Part shown: in pieces, positions 50,607-63,908 of the stretch
Numbering within the stretch: the stretch's first letter is position 1
Layout: each line of letters begins with the position of its first letter
NCBI GenBank assembly: GCA_030490835.1
Contig: CM059971.1
Span: 47,230,012-47,294,011 of the forward strand
Source: Annona cherimola
Taxonomy: Eukaryota; Streptophyta; Magnoliopsida; Magnoliales; Annonaceae
Length of the DNA stretch: 64,000 nt
Reading direction: 5' to 3'
Notes under the pieces: generated by a model
What the model was told of the DNA's origin: nothing
What the model saw: only the letters and a program-made list of their open reading frames with translations
Database searches by the model: none
Position numbers and translations under genes: made by a program

Positions 50607-53600
50607 AACGAGTAAAATTTAACGCATTCCAATAGATTCAAAACAACCGAATCGGAGGTAATGAACTTCAATAAATAAGAACTAGCAACAATCCCTTGAT
50701 TTCGTTTACATTCGAACGACAACGGATGACGTTAAAGGCATTCAAATCGAATCAATTGAATTGAGTTGGATAGAATGAACTTTGATTATTTAGAATAGTG
50801 TACAACACAATCGAATTGGCTTAATTTGTCTGTAATGTGAACGAGTAAACTTTAACGCATTCCAATAGATTCAAAACAACCGAATCGGACGTAAGGAACT
50901 TCAATAAATAAGAACTAGCAACAATCCCTTGATTTCGTTTACATTCGAACGACAACGGATGACGTTAAAGGCATTCAAATCGAATCAAATGAATTGAGTT
51001 GGATAGAATGAACTTTGATTATTTAGAATAGTGTACACCTCAATCTAATTGACTTAATTTTACTGAAATGAGAACGAGTAAACTTTAATGCATTCTAATA
51101 AATTTAAAAAAACCAAATCGAACGTAAGGAACTTTCAATAAATAAGAATTATCAACAATCCCTTGATTTTATTTACATTCGAATGATAACGAACGACCTT
51201 AAATGCATTGAAATTGAATCAAATGAATTCAGTCGGATAGAATGAACTTTGATTATTTAGAATAGTGTACAACTCAATCTAATTGACTTGATTTGACTGT
51301 AATGAGAACGAGTAAACTTTAACGCATTCTAATAGATTCAAAACAACCGAATCGGAAGTAAGGAACTTCAATAAATAAGAACTGGCAACAATCCCTTTAT
51401 TTCGTTTGCATTGGAACGACAACGGATGACGTTAAAGGCATTCAAATCGAATCAAATGAATTGAGTTGGATAGAATGAACTTTGATTATTTAGAATAGTG
51501 TACACCTCAATCTAATTGACTTAATTTTACTGAAATGAGAACGAGTAAACTTTAACGCATTCTAATAGATTGAAAACAACCAAATCGAACGTAAGGAACT
51601 TTCAATAAAGAAGAATTAGCAACAATCCCTTGATTTCGTTTACATTCGAACGACAACGGATGACGTTAAAGGCATTCAAATCGAATCAATTGAATTCAGT
51701 CGGATAGAATGAACTTTGATTATTTAGAATAGTGTACAACACAATCTAATTGGCTTAATTTGTCTGTAATGTGAACGAGTAAACTTTAACGCATTCCAAT
51801 AGATTCAAAACAACCGAATCGGACGTAAGGAACTTCAATAAATAAGAACTAGCAACAATCCCTTTATTTCGTTTGCATTGAAACGACAACGGATGACGTT
51901 AAAGGCATTCAAATCGAATCAAATGAATTGAGTTGGATAGAATGAACTTTGATTATTTAGAATAGTGTACACCTCAATCTAATTGACTTAATTTTACTGA
52001 AATGAGAACGAGTAAACTTTAACGCATTCTAATAGATTGAAAACAACCAAATCGAACGTAAGGAACTTTCAATAAATAAGAATTAGCAACAATCCCTTGA
52101 TTTCGTTTACATTCGAACGACAACGGATGACGTTAAAGGCATTCAAATCGAATCAATTGAATTGAGTTGGATAGAATGAACTTGGATTATTTAGAATAGT
52201 GTACAACACAATCTAATTGGCTTAATTTGTCTGTAATGTGAACGAGTAAACTTTAACGCATTCCAATAGATTCAAAACAACCGAATCGGACGTAAGGAAC
52301 TTCAATAAATAAGAACTAGCAACAATCCCTTTATTTCGTTTGCATTGGAACGACAACGGATGACGTTAAAGGCATTCAAATCGAATCAAATGAATTGAGT
52401 TGGATAGAATGAACTTTGATTATTTAGAATAGTGTACACCTCAATCTAATTGACTTAATTTTACTGAAATGAGAACGAGTAAACTTTAACGCATTCTAAT
52501 AGATTGAAAACAACCAAATCGAACGTAAGGAACTTTCAATAAATAAGAATTAGCAACAATCCCTTGATTTCGTTTACATTCGAACGACAACGGATGACGT
52601 TAAAGGCATTCAAATCGAATCAATTGAATTGAGTTGGATAGAATGAACTTGGATTATTTAGAATAGTGTACAACACAATCTAATTGGCTTAATTTGTCTG
52701 TAATGTGAACGAGTAAACTTTAACGCATTCCAATAGATTCAAAACAACCGAATCGGACGTAAGGAACTTCAATAAATAAGAACTAGCAACAATCCCTTGA
52801 TTTCGTTTACATTCGAACGACAACGGATGACGTTAAAGGCATTCAAATCGAATCAAATGAATTGAGTTGGATAGAATGAACTTTGATTATTTAGAATAGT
52901 GTACACCTCAATCTAATTGACTTAATTTTAATGAAATGAGAACGAGTAAACTTTAATGCATTCTAATAGATTTAAAAAAACCAAATCGAACGTAAGGAAC
53001 TTTCAATAAATAAGAATTATCAACAATCCCTTGATTTTATTTACATTCGAATGATAACGAACGACCTTAAATGCATTGAAATTGAATCAAATGAATTGAG
53101 TTGGATAGAATGAACTTGGATTATTTAGAATAGTGTACAACACAATCTAATTGGCTTAATTTGTCTGTAATGTGAACGAGTAAACTTTAACGCATTCCAA
53201 TAGATTCAAAACAACCGAATCGGACGTAAGGAACTTCAATAAATAAGAACTAGCAACAATCCCTTGATTTCGTTTACATTCGAACGACAACGGATGACGT
53301 TAAAGGCATTCAAATCGAATCAAATGAATTGAGTTGGATAGAATGAACTTTGATTATTTAGAATAGTGTACACCTCAATCTAATTGACTTAATTTTACTG
53401 AAATGAGAACGAGTAAACTTTAACGCATTCTAATAGATTGAAAACAACCAAATCGAACGTAAGGAACTTTCAATAAATAAGAATTAGCAACAATCCCTTG
53501 ATTTCGTTTACATTCGAACGACAACGGATGACGTTAAAGGCATTCAAATCGAATCAATTGAATTGAGTTGGATAGAATGAACTTGGATTATTTAGAATAG

Positions 53601-56600
53601 TGTACAACACAATCTAATTGGCTTAATTTGTCTGTAATGTGAACGAGTAAACTTTAACGCATTCCAATAGATTCAAAACAACCGAATCGGACGTAAGGAA
53701 CTTCAATAAATAAGAACTAGCAACAATCCCTTTATTTCGTTTGCATTGGAACGACAACGGATGACGTTAAAGGCATTCAAATCGAATCAAATGAATTGAG
53801 TTGGATAGAATGAACTTTGATTATTTAGAATAGTGTACACCTCAATCTAATTGACTTAATTTTACTGAAATGAGAACGAGTAAACTTTAACGCATTCTAA
53901 TAGATTGAAAACAACCAAATCGAACGTAAGGAACTTTCAATAAATAAGAATTAGCAACAATCCCTTGATTTCGTTTACATTCGAACGACAACGGATGACG
54001 TTAAAGGCATTCAAATCGAATCAATTGAATTGAGTTGGATAGAATGAACTTGGATTATTTAGAATAGTGTACAACACAATCTAATTGGCTTAATTTGTCT
54101 GTAATGTGAACGAGTAAACTTTAACGCATTCCAATAGATTCAAAACAACCGAATCGGACGTAAGGAACTTCAATAAATAAGAACTAGCAACAATCCCTTG
54201 ATTTCGTTTACATTCGAACGACAACGGATGACGTTAAAGGCATTCAAATCGAATCAAATGAATTGAGTTGGATAGAATGAACTTTGATTATTTAGAATAG
54301 TGTACACCTCAATCTAATTGACTTAATTTTAATGAAATGAGAACGAGTAAACTTTAATGCATTCTAATAGATTTAAAAAAACCAAATCGAACGTAAGGAA
54401 CTTTCAATAAATAAGAATTATCAACAATCCCTTGATTTTATTTACATTCGAATGATAACGAACGACCTTAAATGCATTGAAATTGAATCAAATGAATTCA
54501 GTCGGATAGAATGAACTTTGATTATTTAGAATAGTGTACAACTCAATCTAATTGACTTGATTTGACTGTAATGAGAACGAGTAAACTTTAACGCATTCTA
54601 ATAGATTCAAAACAACCGAATCGGAAGTAAGGAACTTCAATAAATAAGAACTAGCAACAATCCCTTTATTTCGTTTGCATTGGAACGACAACGGATGACG
54701 TTAAAGGCATTCAAATCGAATCAAATGAATTGAGTTGGATAGAATGAACTTTGATTATTTAGAATAGTGTACACCTCAATCTAATTGACTTAATTTTACT
54801 GAAATGAGAACGAGTAAACTTTAACGCATTCTAATAGATTGAAAACAACCAAATCGAACGTAAGGAACTTTCAATAAATAAGAATTAGCAACAATCCCTT
54901 GATTTCGTTTACATTCGAACGACAACGGATGATGTTAAAGGCATTCAAATCGAATCAATTGAATTGAGTTGGATAGAATGAACTTGGATTATTTAGAATA
55001 GTGTACAACACAATCTAATTGGCTTAATTTGTCTGTAATGTGAACGAGTAAACTTTAACGCATTCCAATAGATTCAAAACAACCGAATCGGACGTAAGGA
55101 ACTTCAATAAATAAGAACTAGCAACAATCCCTTTATTTCGTTTGCATTGGAACGACAACGGATGACGTTAAAGGCATTCAAATCGAATCAAATGAATTGA
55201 GTTGGATAGAATGAACTTTGATTATTTAGAATAGTGTACACCTCAATCTAATTGACTTAATTTTACTGAAATGAGAACGAGTAAACTTTAACGCATTCTA
55301 ATAGATTGAAAACAACCAAATCGAACGTAAGGAACTTTCAATAAATAAGAATTAGCAACAATCCCTTGATTTCGTTTACATTCGAACGACAACGGATGAC
55401 GTTAAAGGCATTCAAATCGAATCAATTGAATTGAGTTGGATAGAATGAACTTGGATTATTTAGAATAGTGTACAACACAATCTAATTGGCTTAATTTGTC
55501 TGTAATGTGAACGAGTAAACTTTAACGCATTCCAATAGATTCAAAACAACCGAATCGGACGTAAGGAACTTCAATAAATAAGAACTAGCAACAATCCCTT
55601 GATTTCGTTTACATTCGAACGACAACGGATGACGTTAAAGGCATTCAAATCGAATCAAATGAATTGAGTTGGATAGAATGAACTTTGATTATTTAGAATA
55701 GTGTACACCTCAATCTAATTGACTTAATTTTAATGAAATGAGAACGAGTAAACTTTAATGCATTCTAATAAATTTAAAAAAACCAAATCGAACGTAAGGA
55801 ACTTTCAATAAATAAGAATTATCAACAATCCCTTGATTTTATTTACATTCGAATGATAACGAACGACCTTAAATGCATTGAAATTGAATCAAATGAATTC
55901 AGTCGGATAGAATGAACTTTGATTATTTAGAATAGTGTACAACTCAATCTAATTGACTTGATTTGACTGTAATGAGAACGAGTAAACTTTAACGCATTCT
56001 AATAGATTCAAAACAACCGAATCGGAAGTAAGGAACTTCAATAAATAAGAACTAGCAACAATCCCTTTATTTCGTTTGCATTGGAACGACAACGGATGAC
56101 GTTAAAGGCATTCAAATCGAATCAAATGAATTGAGTTGGATAGAATGAACTTTGATTATTTAGAATAGTGTACACCTCAATCTAATTGACTTAATTTTAC
56201 TGAAATGAGAACGAGTAAACTTTAACGCATTCTAATAGATTGAAAACAACCAAATCGAACGTAAGGAACTTTCAATAAATAAGAATTAACAACAATCCCT
56301 TGATTTTATTTACATTCGAATTATAACGAACGACCTTAAAAGCATTGAAATTGAATCAAATGAATTCAGTCGGATAGAATGAACTTCGATTATTTAGAAT
56401 AGTGTACAACTCAATCTAATTGACTTGATTTGACAGTAATGAGAACGAGTAAACTTTAACGCATTCTAATAGATTCAAAACAACCGAATCGGAAGTAAGG
56501 AACTTCAATAAATAAGAACTAGAAACAATCCCTTTATTTCGTTTGCATTGAAACGACAACAAATGACCTTAAAGGCGTTCGAATCGAATCAACTGAATTC

Positions 56601-57841
56601 AGTCGGATAGAATGAACTTTGATTATTTAGAATAGTGTACAACTCAATCTAATTGACTTAATTTGACTGTAATGTGAACGAATAAACTTTATCGCATTCC
56701 AATAGATTCAAAACAACCGAATCGGAGGTAAGGAACTGCAATAAATAAGAACTAACAACAATCTCTTGATTTCATTTGCATACGAACGACAACGGATGAC
56801 AGTAAAGGCATTCAAATTGAATCAAATGAATTGAGTCGAATAGAATGAACTTTGATTATTTAGAATAGTGTACAACTGAATCTAATTGACTTGATTTGAC
56901 TGTAATGAGAACGAGTAAACTTTAACGCATTCTAATAGATTCAAAACAACCGAATCGGAAGTAAGGAACTTCAATAAATAAGAACTAGCAACAATCCCTT
57001 TATTTCGTTTGCATTGGAACGACAACAAATTACCTTAAAGGCGTTCGAATCGAATCAACTGAATTCAGTCGGATAGAATGAACTGTGATTATTTAGAATA
57101 GTGTACAACTCGATCTAATTGACTTAATTTGACTGTAATGTGAACGAGTAAACTTTAACGCATTCCAATAGATTCAAAACATCCGAATCGGAGGTTAGGA
57201 ACTTCAATAAATAAGAACTAGCAACAATCCCTTGATTTCGTTTACATTCGAACGACAACGGATGACGTTAAAGGCATTCATATCGAATCAAATGAATTGA
57301 GTTGGATAGAATGAACTTTGATTATTTAGAATAGTTTACAACTCAATCTAATTGACTTAATTTTACAGTAATGTGAACGAGTAAACTTTAACGCATTCTA
57401 ATAGATTCAAAACAACCGAATCGGAGGTAAGGAACTTCAATAAATAAGAACTAGCAACAATCCCTTAATTTCGTTTACATTCGAACGACAACGGAGGACG
57501 TTAAAGGCATTCAAATCGAATCAAATGCATTGAGTTTGATAGAATGAACTTTGATTATTTAGAATAGTGTACAACTCAATCTAATTGACTTGATTTTACT
57601 GTAATGTGAACGAATAAACTTTAACGCATTCCAATAGATTCAAAACCACTGAATCGGAGGTAATGAACTTCAATAAATAAGAACTAGCAACAATCCCTTG
57701 ATTTCGTTTACATTCGAACGACAACGGATGACGTTAAAGGCATTCAAATCGAATCAAATGAATTCAGTCAGATAGAATGAACTGTGATTATTTAGGATAG
57801 TGTACAACTCAATCTAATTGACTTAATTTGTCTGTAATGTA
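50607..57841 (+). repeat. Second P-U domain (31 monomers, 7,235 bp)
   Basis: Order U P Q R S T S T S P Q/S P S T S P Q R S T S P Q R S/B C G C I J F. Compared with the first domain (U at 35217 to F at 38950) it has 14 additional monomers, all P, Q, R, S or T, inserted between identical flanks. 54109-55509 is a clean 6-monomer unit P Q R S T S of 1,401 bp. Confidence 0.82.
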
Positions 57842-60800
57842 AACGAGTAAACTTTAACGCATTCCAATAGATTCAAAACAACCGAATCGGAGGTAATGAA
57901 CTTCAATAAATAAGAACTAGCAACAATCCCTTGATTTCGTTTACATTCGAACGACAACGGATGACGTTAAAGGCATTCAAATCGAATCAATTGAATTGAG
58001 TTGGATAGAATGAACTTTGATTATTTAGAATAGTGTACAACACAATCTAATTGGCTTAATTTGTCTGTAATGTGAACGAGTAAACTTTAACGCATTCCAA
58101 TAGATTCAAAACAACCGAATCGGACGTAAGGAACTTCAATAAATAAGAACTAGCAACAATCCCTTGATTTCGTTTACATTCGAACGACAACGGATGACGT
58201 TAAAGGCATTCAAATCGAATCAAATGAATTGAGTTGGATAGAATGAACTTTGATTATTTAGAATAGTGTACACCTCAATCTAATTGACTTAATTTTACTG
58301 AAATGAGAACGAGTAAACTTTAATGCATTCTAATAGATTTAAAAAAACCAAATCGAACGTAAGGAACTTTCAATAAATAAGAATTATCAACAATCCCTTG
58401 ATTTTATTTACATTGGAATGATAACGAACGACCTTAAATGCATTGAAATTGAATCAAATGAATTCAGTCGGATAGAATGAACTTTGATTATTTAGAATAG
58501 TGTACAACTCAATCTAATTGACTTGATTTGACTGTAATGAGAACGAGTAAACTTTAACTCATTCTAATAGATTCAAAACAACCGAATCGGAAGTAAGGAA
58601 CTTCAATAAATAAGAACTAGCAACAATCCCTTTATTTCGTTTGCATTGGAACGACAACGGATGACGTTAAAGGCATTCAAATCGAATCAAATGAATTGAG
58701 TTGGATAGAATGAACTTTGATTATTTAGAATAGTGTACACCTCAATCTAATTGACTTAATTTTACTGAAATGAGAACGAGTAAACTTTAACGCATTCTAA
58801 TAGATTGAAAACAACCAAATCGAACGTAAGGAACTTTCAATAAAGAAGAATTAGCAACAATCCCTTGATTTCGTTTACATTCGAACGACAACGGATGACG
58901 TTAAAGGCATTCAAATCGAATCAATTGAATTCAGTCGGATAGAATGAACTTTGATTATTTAGAATAGTGTACAACACAATCTAATTGGCTTAATTTGTCT
59001 GTAATGTGAACGAGTAAACTTTAACGCATTCCAATAGATTCAAAACAACCGAATCGGACGTAAGGAACTTCAATAAATAAGAACTAGCAACAATCCCTTT
59101 ATTTCGTTTGCATTGAAACGACAACGGATGACGTTAAAGGCATTCAAATCGAATCAAATGAATTGAGTTGGATAGAATGAACTTTGATTATTTAGAATAG
59201 TGTACACCTCAATCTAATTGACTTAATTTTACTGAAATGAGAACGAGTAAACTTTAACGCATTCTAATAGATTGAAAACAACCAAATCGAACGTAAGGAA
59301 CTTTCAATAAATAAGAATTAGCAACAATCCCTTGATTTCGTTTACATTCGAACGACAACGGATGACGTTAAAGGCATTCAAATCGAATCAATTGAATTGA
59401 GTTGGATAGAATGAACTTGGATTATTTAGAATAGTGTACAACACAATCTAATTGGCTTAATTTGTCTGTAATGTGAACGAGTAAACTTTAACGCATTCCA
59501 ATAGATTCAAAACAACCGAATCGGACGTAAGGAACTTCAATAAATAAGAACTAGCAACAATCCCTTTATTTCGTTTGCATTGGAACGACAACGGATGACG
59601 TTAAAGGCATTCAAATCGAATCAAATGAATTGAGTTGGATAGAATGAACTTTGATTATTTAGAATAGTGTACACCTCAATCTAATTGACTTAATTTTACT
59701 GAAATGAGAACGAGTAAACTTTAACGCATTCTAATAGATTGAAAACAACCAAATCGAACGTAAGGAACTTTCAATAAATAAGAATTAGCAACAATCCCTT
59801 GATTTCGTTTACATTCGAACGACAACGGATGACGTTAAAGGCATTCAAATCGAATCAATTGAATTGAGTTGGATAGAATGAACTTGGATTATTTAGAATA
59901 GTGTACAACACAATCTAATTGGCTTAATTTGTCTGTAATGTGAACGAGTAAACTTTAACGCATTCCAATAGATTCAAAACAACCGAATCGGACGTAAGGA
60001 ACTTCAATAAATAAGAACTAGCAACAATCCCTTGATTTCGTTTACATTCGAACGACAACGGATGACGTTAAAGGCATTCAAATCGAATCAAATGAATTGA
60101 GTTGGATAGAATGAACTTTGATTATTTAGAATAGTGTACACCTCAATCTAATTGACTTAATTTTAATGAAATGAGAACGAGTAAACTTTAATGCATTCTA
60201 ATAGATTTAAAAAAACCAAATCGAACGTAAGGAACTTTCAATAAATAAGAATTATCAACAATCCCTTGATTTTATTTACATTCGAATGATAACGAACGAC
60301 CTTAAATGCATTGAAATTGAATCAAATGAATTCAGTCGGATAGAATGAACTTTGATTATTTAGAATAGTGTACAACTCAATCTAATTGACTTGATTTGAC
60401 TGTAATGAGAACGAGTAAACTTTAACGCATTCTAATAGATTCAAAACAACCGAATCGGAAGTAAGGACCTTCAATAAATAAGAACTAGCAACAATCCCTT
60501 TATTTCGTTTGCATTGGAACGACAACGGATGACGTTAAAGGCATTCAAATCGAATCAAATGAATTGAGTTGGATAGAATGAACTTTGATTATTTAGAATA
60601 GTGTACACCTCAATCTAATTGACTTAATTTTACTGAAATGAGAACGAGTAAACTTTAACGCATTCTAATAGATTGAAAACAACCAAATCGAACGTAAGGA
60701 ACTTTCAATAAAGAAGAATTAGCAACAATCCCTTGATTTCGTTTACATTCGAACGACAACGGATGACGTTAAAGGCATTCAAATCGAATCAATTGAATTG

Positions 60801-62276
60801 AGTTGGATAGAATGAACTTGGATTATTTAGAATAGTGTACAACACAATCTAATTGGCTTAATTTGTCTGTAATGTGAACGAGTAAACTTTAACGCATTCC
60901 AATAGATTCAAAACAACCGAATCGGACGTAAGGAACTTCAATAAATAAGAACTAGCAACAATCCCTTTATTTCGTTTGCATTGGAACGACAACGGATGAC
61001 GTTAAAGGCATTCAAATCGAATCAAATGAATTGAGTTGGATAGAATGAACTTTGATTATTTAGAATAGTGTACACCTCAATCTAATTGACTTAATTTTAC
61101 TGAAATGAGAACGAGTAAACTTTAACGCATTCTAATAGATTGAAAACAACCAAATCGAACGTAAGGAACTTTCAATAAATAAGAATTAGCAACAATCCCT
61201 TGATTTCGTTTACATTCGAACGACAACGGATGACGTTAAAGGCATTCAAATCGAATCAATTGAATTGAGTTGGATAGAATGAACTTGGATTATTTAGAAT
61301 AGTGTACAACACAATCTAATTGGCTTAATTTGTCTGTAATGTGAACGAGTAAACTTTAACGCATTCCAATAGATTCAAAACAACCGAATCGGACGTAAGG
61401 AACTTCAATAAATAAGAACTAGCAACAATCCCTTGATTTCGTTTACATTCGAACGACAACGGATGACGTTAAAGGCATTCAAATCGAATCAAATGAATTG
61501 AGTTGGATAGAATGAACTTTGATTATTTAGAATAGTGTACACCTCAATCTAATTGACTTAATTTTAATGAAATGAGAACGAGTAAACTTTAATGCATTCT
61601 AATAGATTTAAAAAAACCAAATCGAACGTAAGGAACTTTCAATAAATAAAAATTATCAACAATCCCTTGATTTTATTTACATTCGAATGATAACGAACGA
61701 CCTTAAATGCATTGAAATTGAATCAAATGAATTCAGTCGGATAGAATGAACTTTGATTATTTAGAATAGTGTACAACTCAATCTAATTGACTTGATTTGA
61801 CTGTAATGAGAACGAGTAAACTTTAACGCATTCTAATAGATTCAAAACAACCGAATCGGAAGTAAGGAACTTCAATAAATAAGAACTAGCAACAATCCCT
61901 TAATTTCGTTTACATTCGAACGACAACGGATGACGTTAAAGGCATTCAAATCGAATCAATTGAATTGAGTTGGATAGAATGAACTTGGATTATTTAGAAT
62001 AGTGTACAACACAATCTAATTGGCTTAATTTGTCTGTAATGTGAACGAGTAAACTTTAACGCATTCCAATAGATTCAAAACAACCGAATCGGACGTAAGG
62101 AACTTCAATAAATAAGAACTAGCAACAATCCCTTTATTTCGTTTGCATTGGAACGACAACGGATGACGTTAAAGGCATTCAAATCGAATCAAATGAATTG
62201 AGTTGGATAGAATGAACTTTGATTATTTAGAATAGTGTACACCTCAATCTAATTGACTTAATTTTACTGAAATGAG
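57842..62276 (+). repeat. Third P-U domain (19 monomers)
   Basis: Order U P Q R S T S T S P Q R S T S P Q R/S T. The first nine monomers match 50607-52707 at a constant offset of 7,235 bases, including the shared cattgaaacg and gaattcagtcgg marks in T and S. The U monomer here lacks the aaaattt change and begins after gtaatgt with aaacgag. Confidence 0.8.
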
Positions 62277-63908
62277 AACGAGTAAACTTTAACGCATTCT
62301 AATAGATTGAAAACAACCAAATCGAACGTAAGGAACTTTCAATAAATAAGAATTAACAACAATCCCTTGATTTTATTTACATTCGAATGATAACGAACGA
62401 CCTTAAAAGTATTGAAATTGAATGAAATGAATTCAGTCGGATAGAATGAACTTTGATTATTTAGAATAGTGTACAACTCAATCTAATTGACTTGATTTGA
62501 CTGTAATGAGAACGAGTAAACTTTAACGCATTCTAATAGATTCAAAACAACCGAATCGGAAGTAAGGAACTTCAATAAATAAGAACTAGCAACAATCCCT
62601 TTATTTCGTTTGCATTGGAACGACAACAAATTTCATTAAAGTCGTTCGAATCGAATCAACTGAATTCAGTCGGATAGAATGAACTGTGATTATTTAGAAT
62701 AGTGTACAACTCGATCTAATTGACTTAATTTGACTGTAATGTGAACGAGTAAACTTTAACGCATTCCAATAGATTCAAAACGACCGAATCGGAGGTAAGG
62801 AACTTCAATAAATAAGAACTAGCAACAATCCCTTGATTTCGTTTACATTCGAACGACAACGGATGACGTTAAAGGCATTCAAATCGAATCAAATGAATTG
62901 AGTTGGATAGAATGAACTTTGATTATTTAGGATAGTGTACAACTCAATCTAATTGACTTGATTTGTCTGTAATGTGAACGAGTAAACTTCAACGCATTCC
63001 AATAGATTCAAAACAACCGAATCGGACGTAAGGAACTTCAATAAATAAGAACTAGCAACAATCCCTTGATTTCGTTTACATTCGAACGACAACGGATGAC
63101 GTTAAAGGCATTCAAATCGAATCAAATGAATTGAGTTGGATAGAATGAACTTTGATTATTTAGAATAGTGTACACCTCAATCTAATTGACTTAATTTTAC
63201 TGTAATGTGAACGAATAAGCTTTAACGCATTCCAATAGATTCAAAACAACCGAATCGGAGGTAAGGAACTTCAATAAATAAGAACTAGCAACAATCCCTT
63301 TATTTCGTTTGCATTGGAACGACAACGGATGACGTTAAAGGCATTCAAATCGAATCAAATGAATTGAGTCGGATAGAATGAACTGTGATTATTTAGGATA
63401 GTGTATAACTCAATCTAATTGACTTGATTTGACTGTAATGTGAACGAATAAACTTTAACGCATTCCAATAGATTCAAAACAACCGAATCGGACGTAAGGA
63501 ACTGCAATAAATAAGAACTAACAACAATCTCTTAATTTCGTTTGCATACGAACGACAACGGATGACGGTAAAGGCATTCAAATTGAATCAAATGAATTGA
63601 GTCGGATAGAATGAACTTTGATTATTTAGAATAGTGTACAACTCAATCTAATTGACTTGATTTGACTGCAATGAGAACGAGTAAACTTTGACGCATTCTA
63701 ATAGATTCAAAACAACCGAATCGGAAGTAAGGAACTTCAATAAATAAGAACTAGCAACAATCCCTTTATTTCGTTTGCATTGGAACGACAACAAATTACC
63801 TTAAAGGCGTTCGAATCGAATCAACTGAATTCAGTCGGATAGAATGAACTGTGATTATTTAGAATAGTGTACAACTCGATCTAATTGACTTAATTTGACT
63901 GTACTGTG
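62277..63908 (+). repeat. 17-monomer unit, copy 4 (start only)
   Basis: Order S/B C D A H/A G C. From about 62,357 onward the sequence matches 47.4-49.0 kb at a constant offset of 14,933, including ccttaaaagtattg, cttcaacgc, taagctt, the gtgtataactc junction and gtactgtg. It therefore descends from the already deleted copy 3. Confidence 0.85.
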
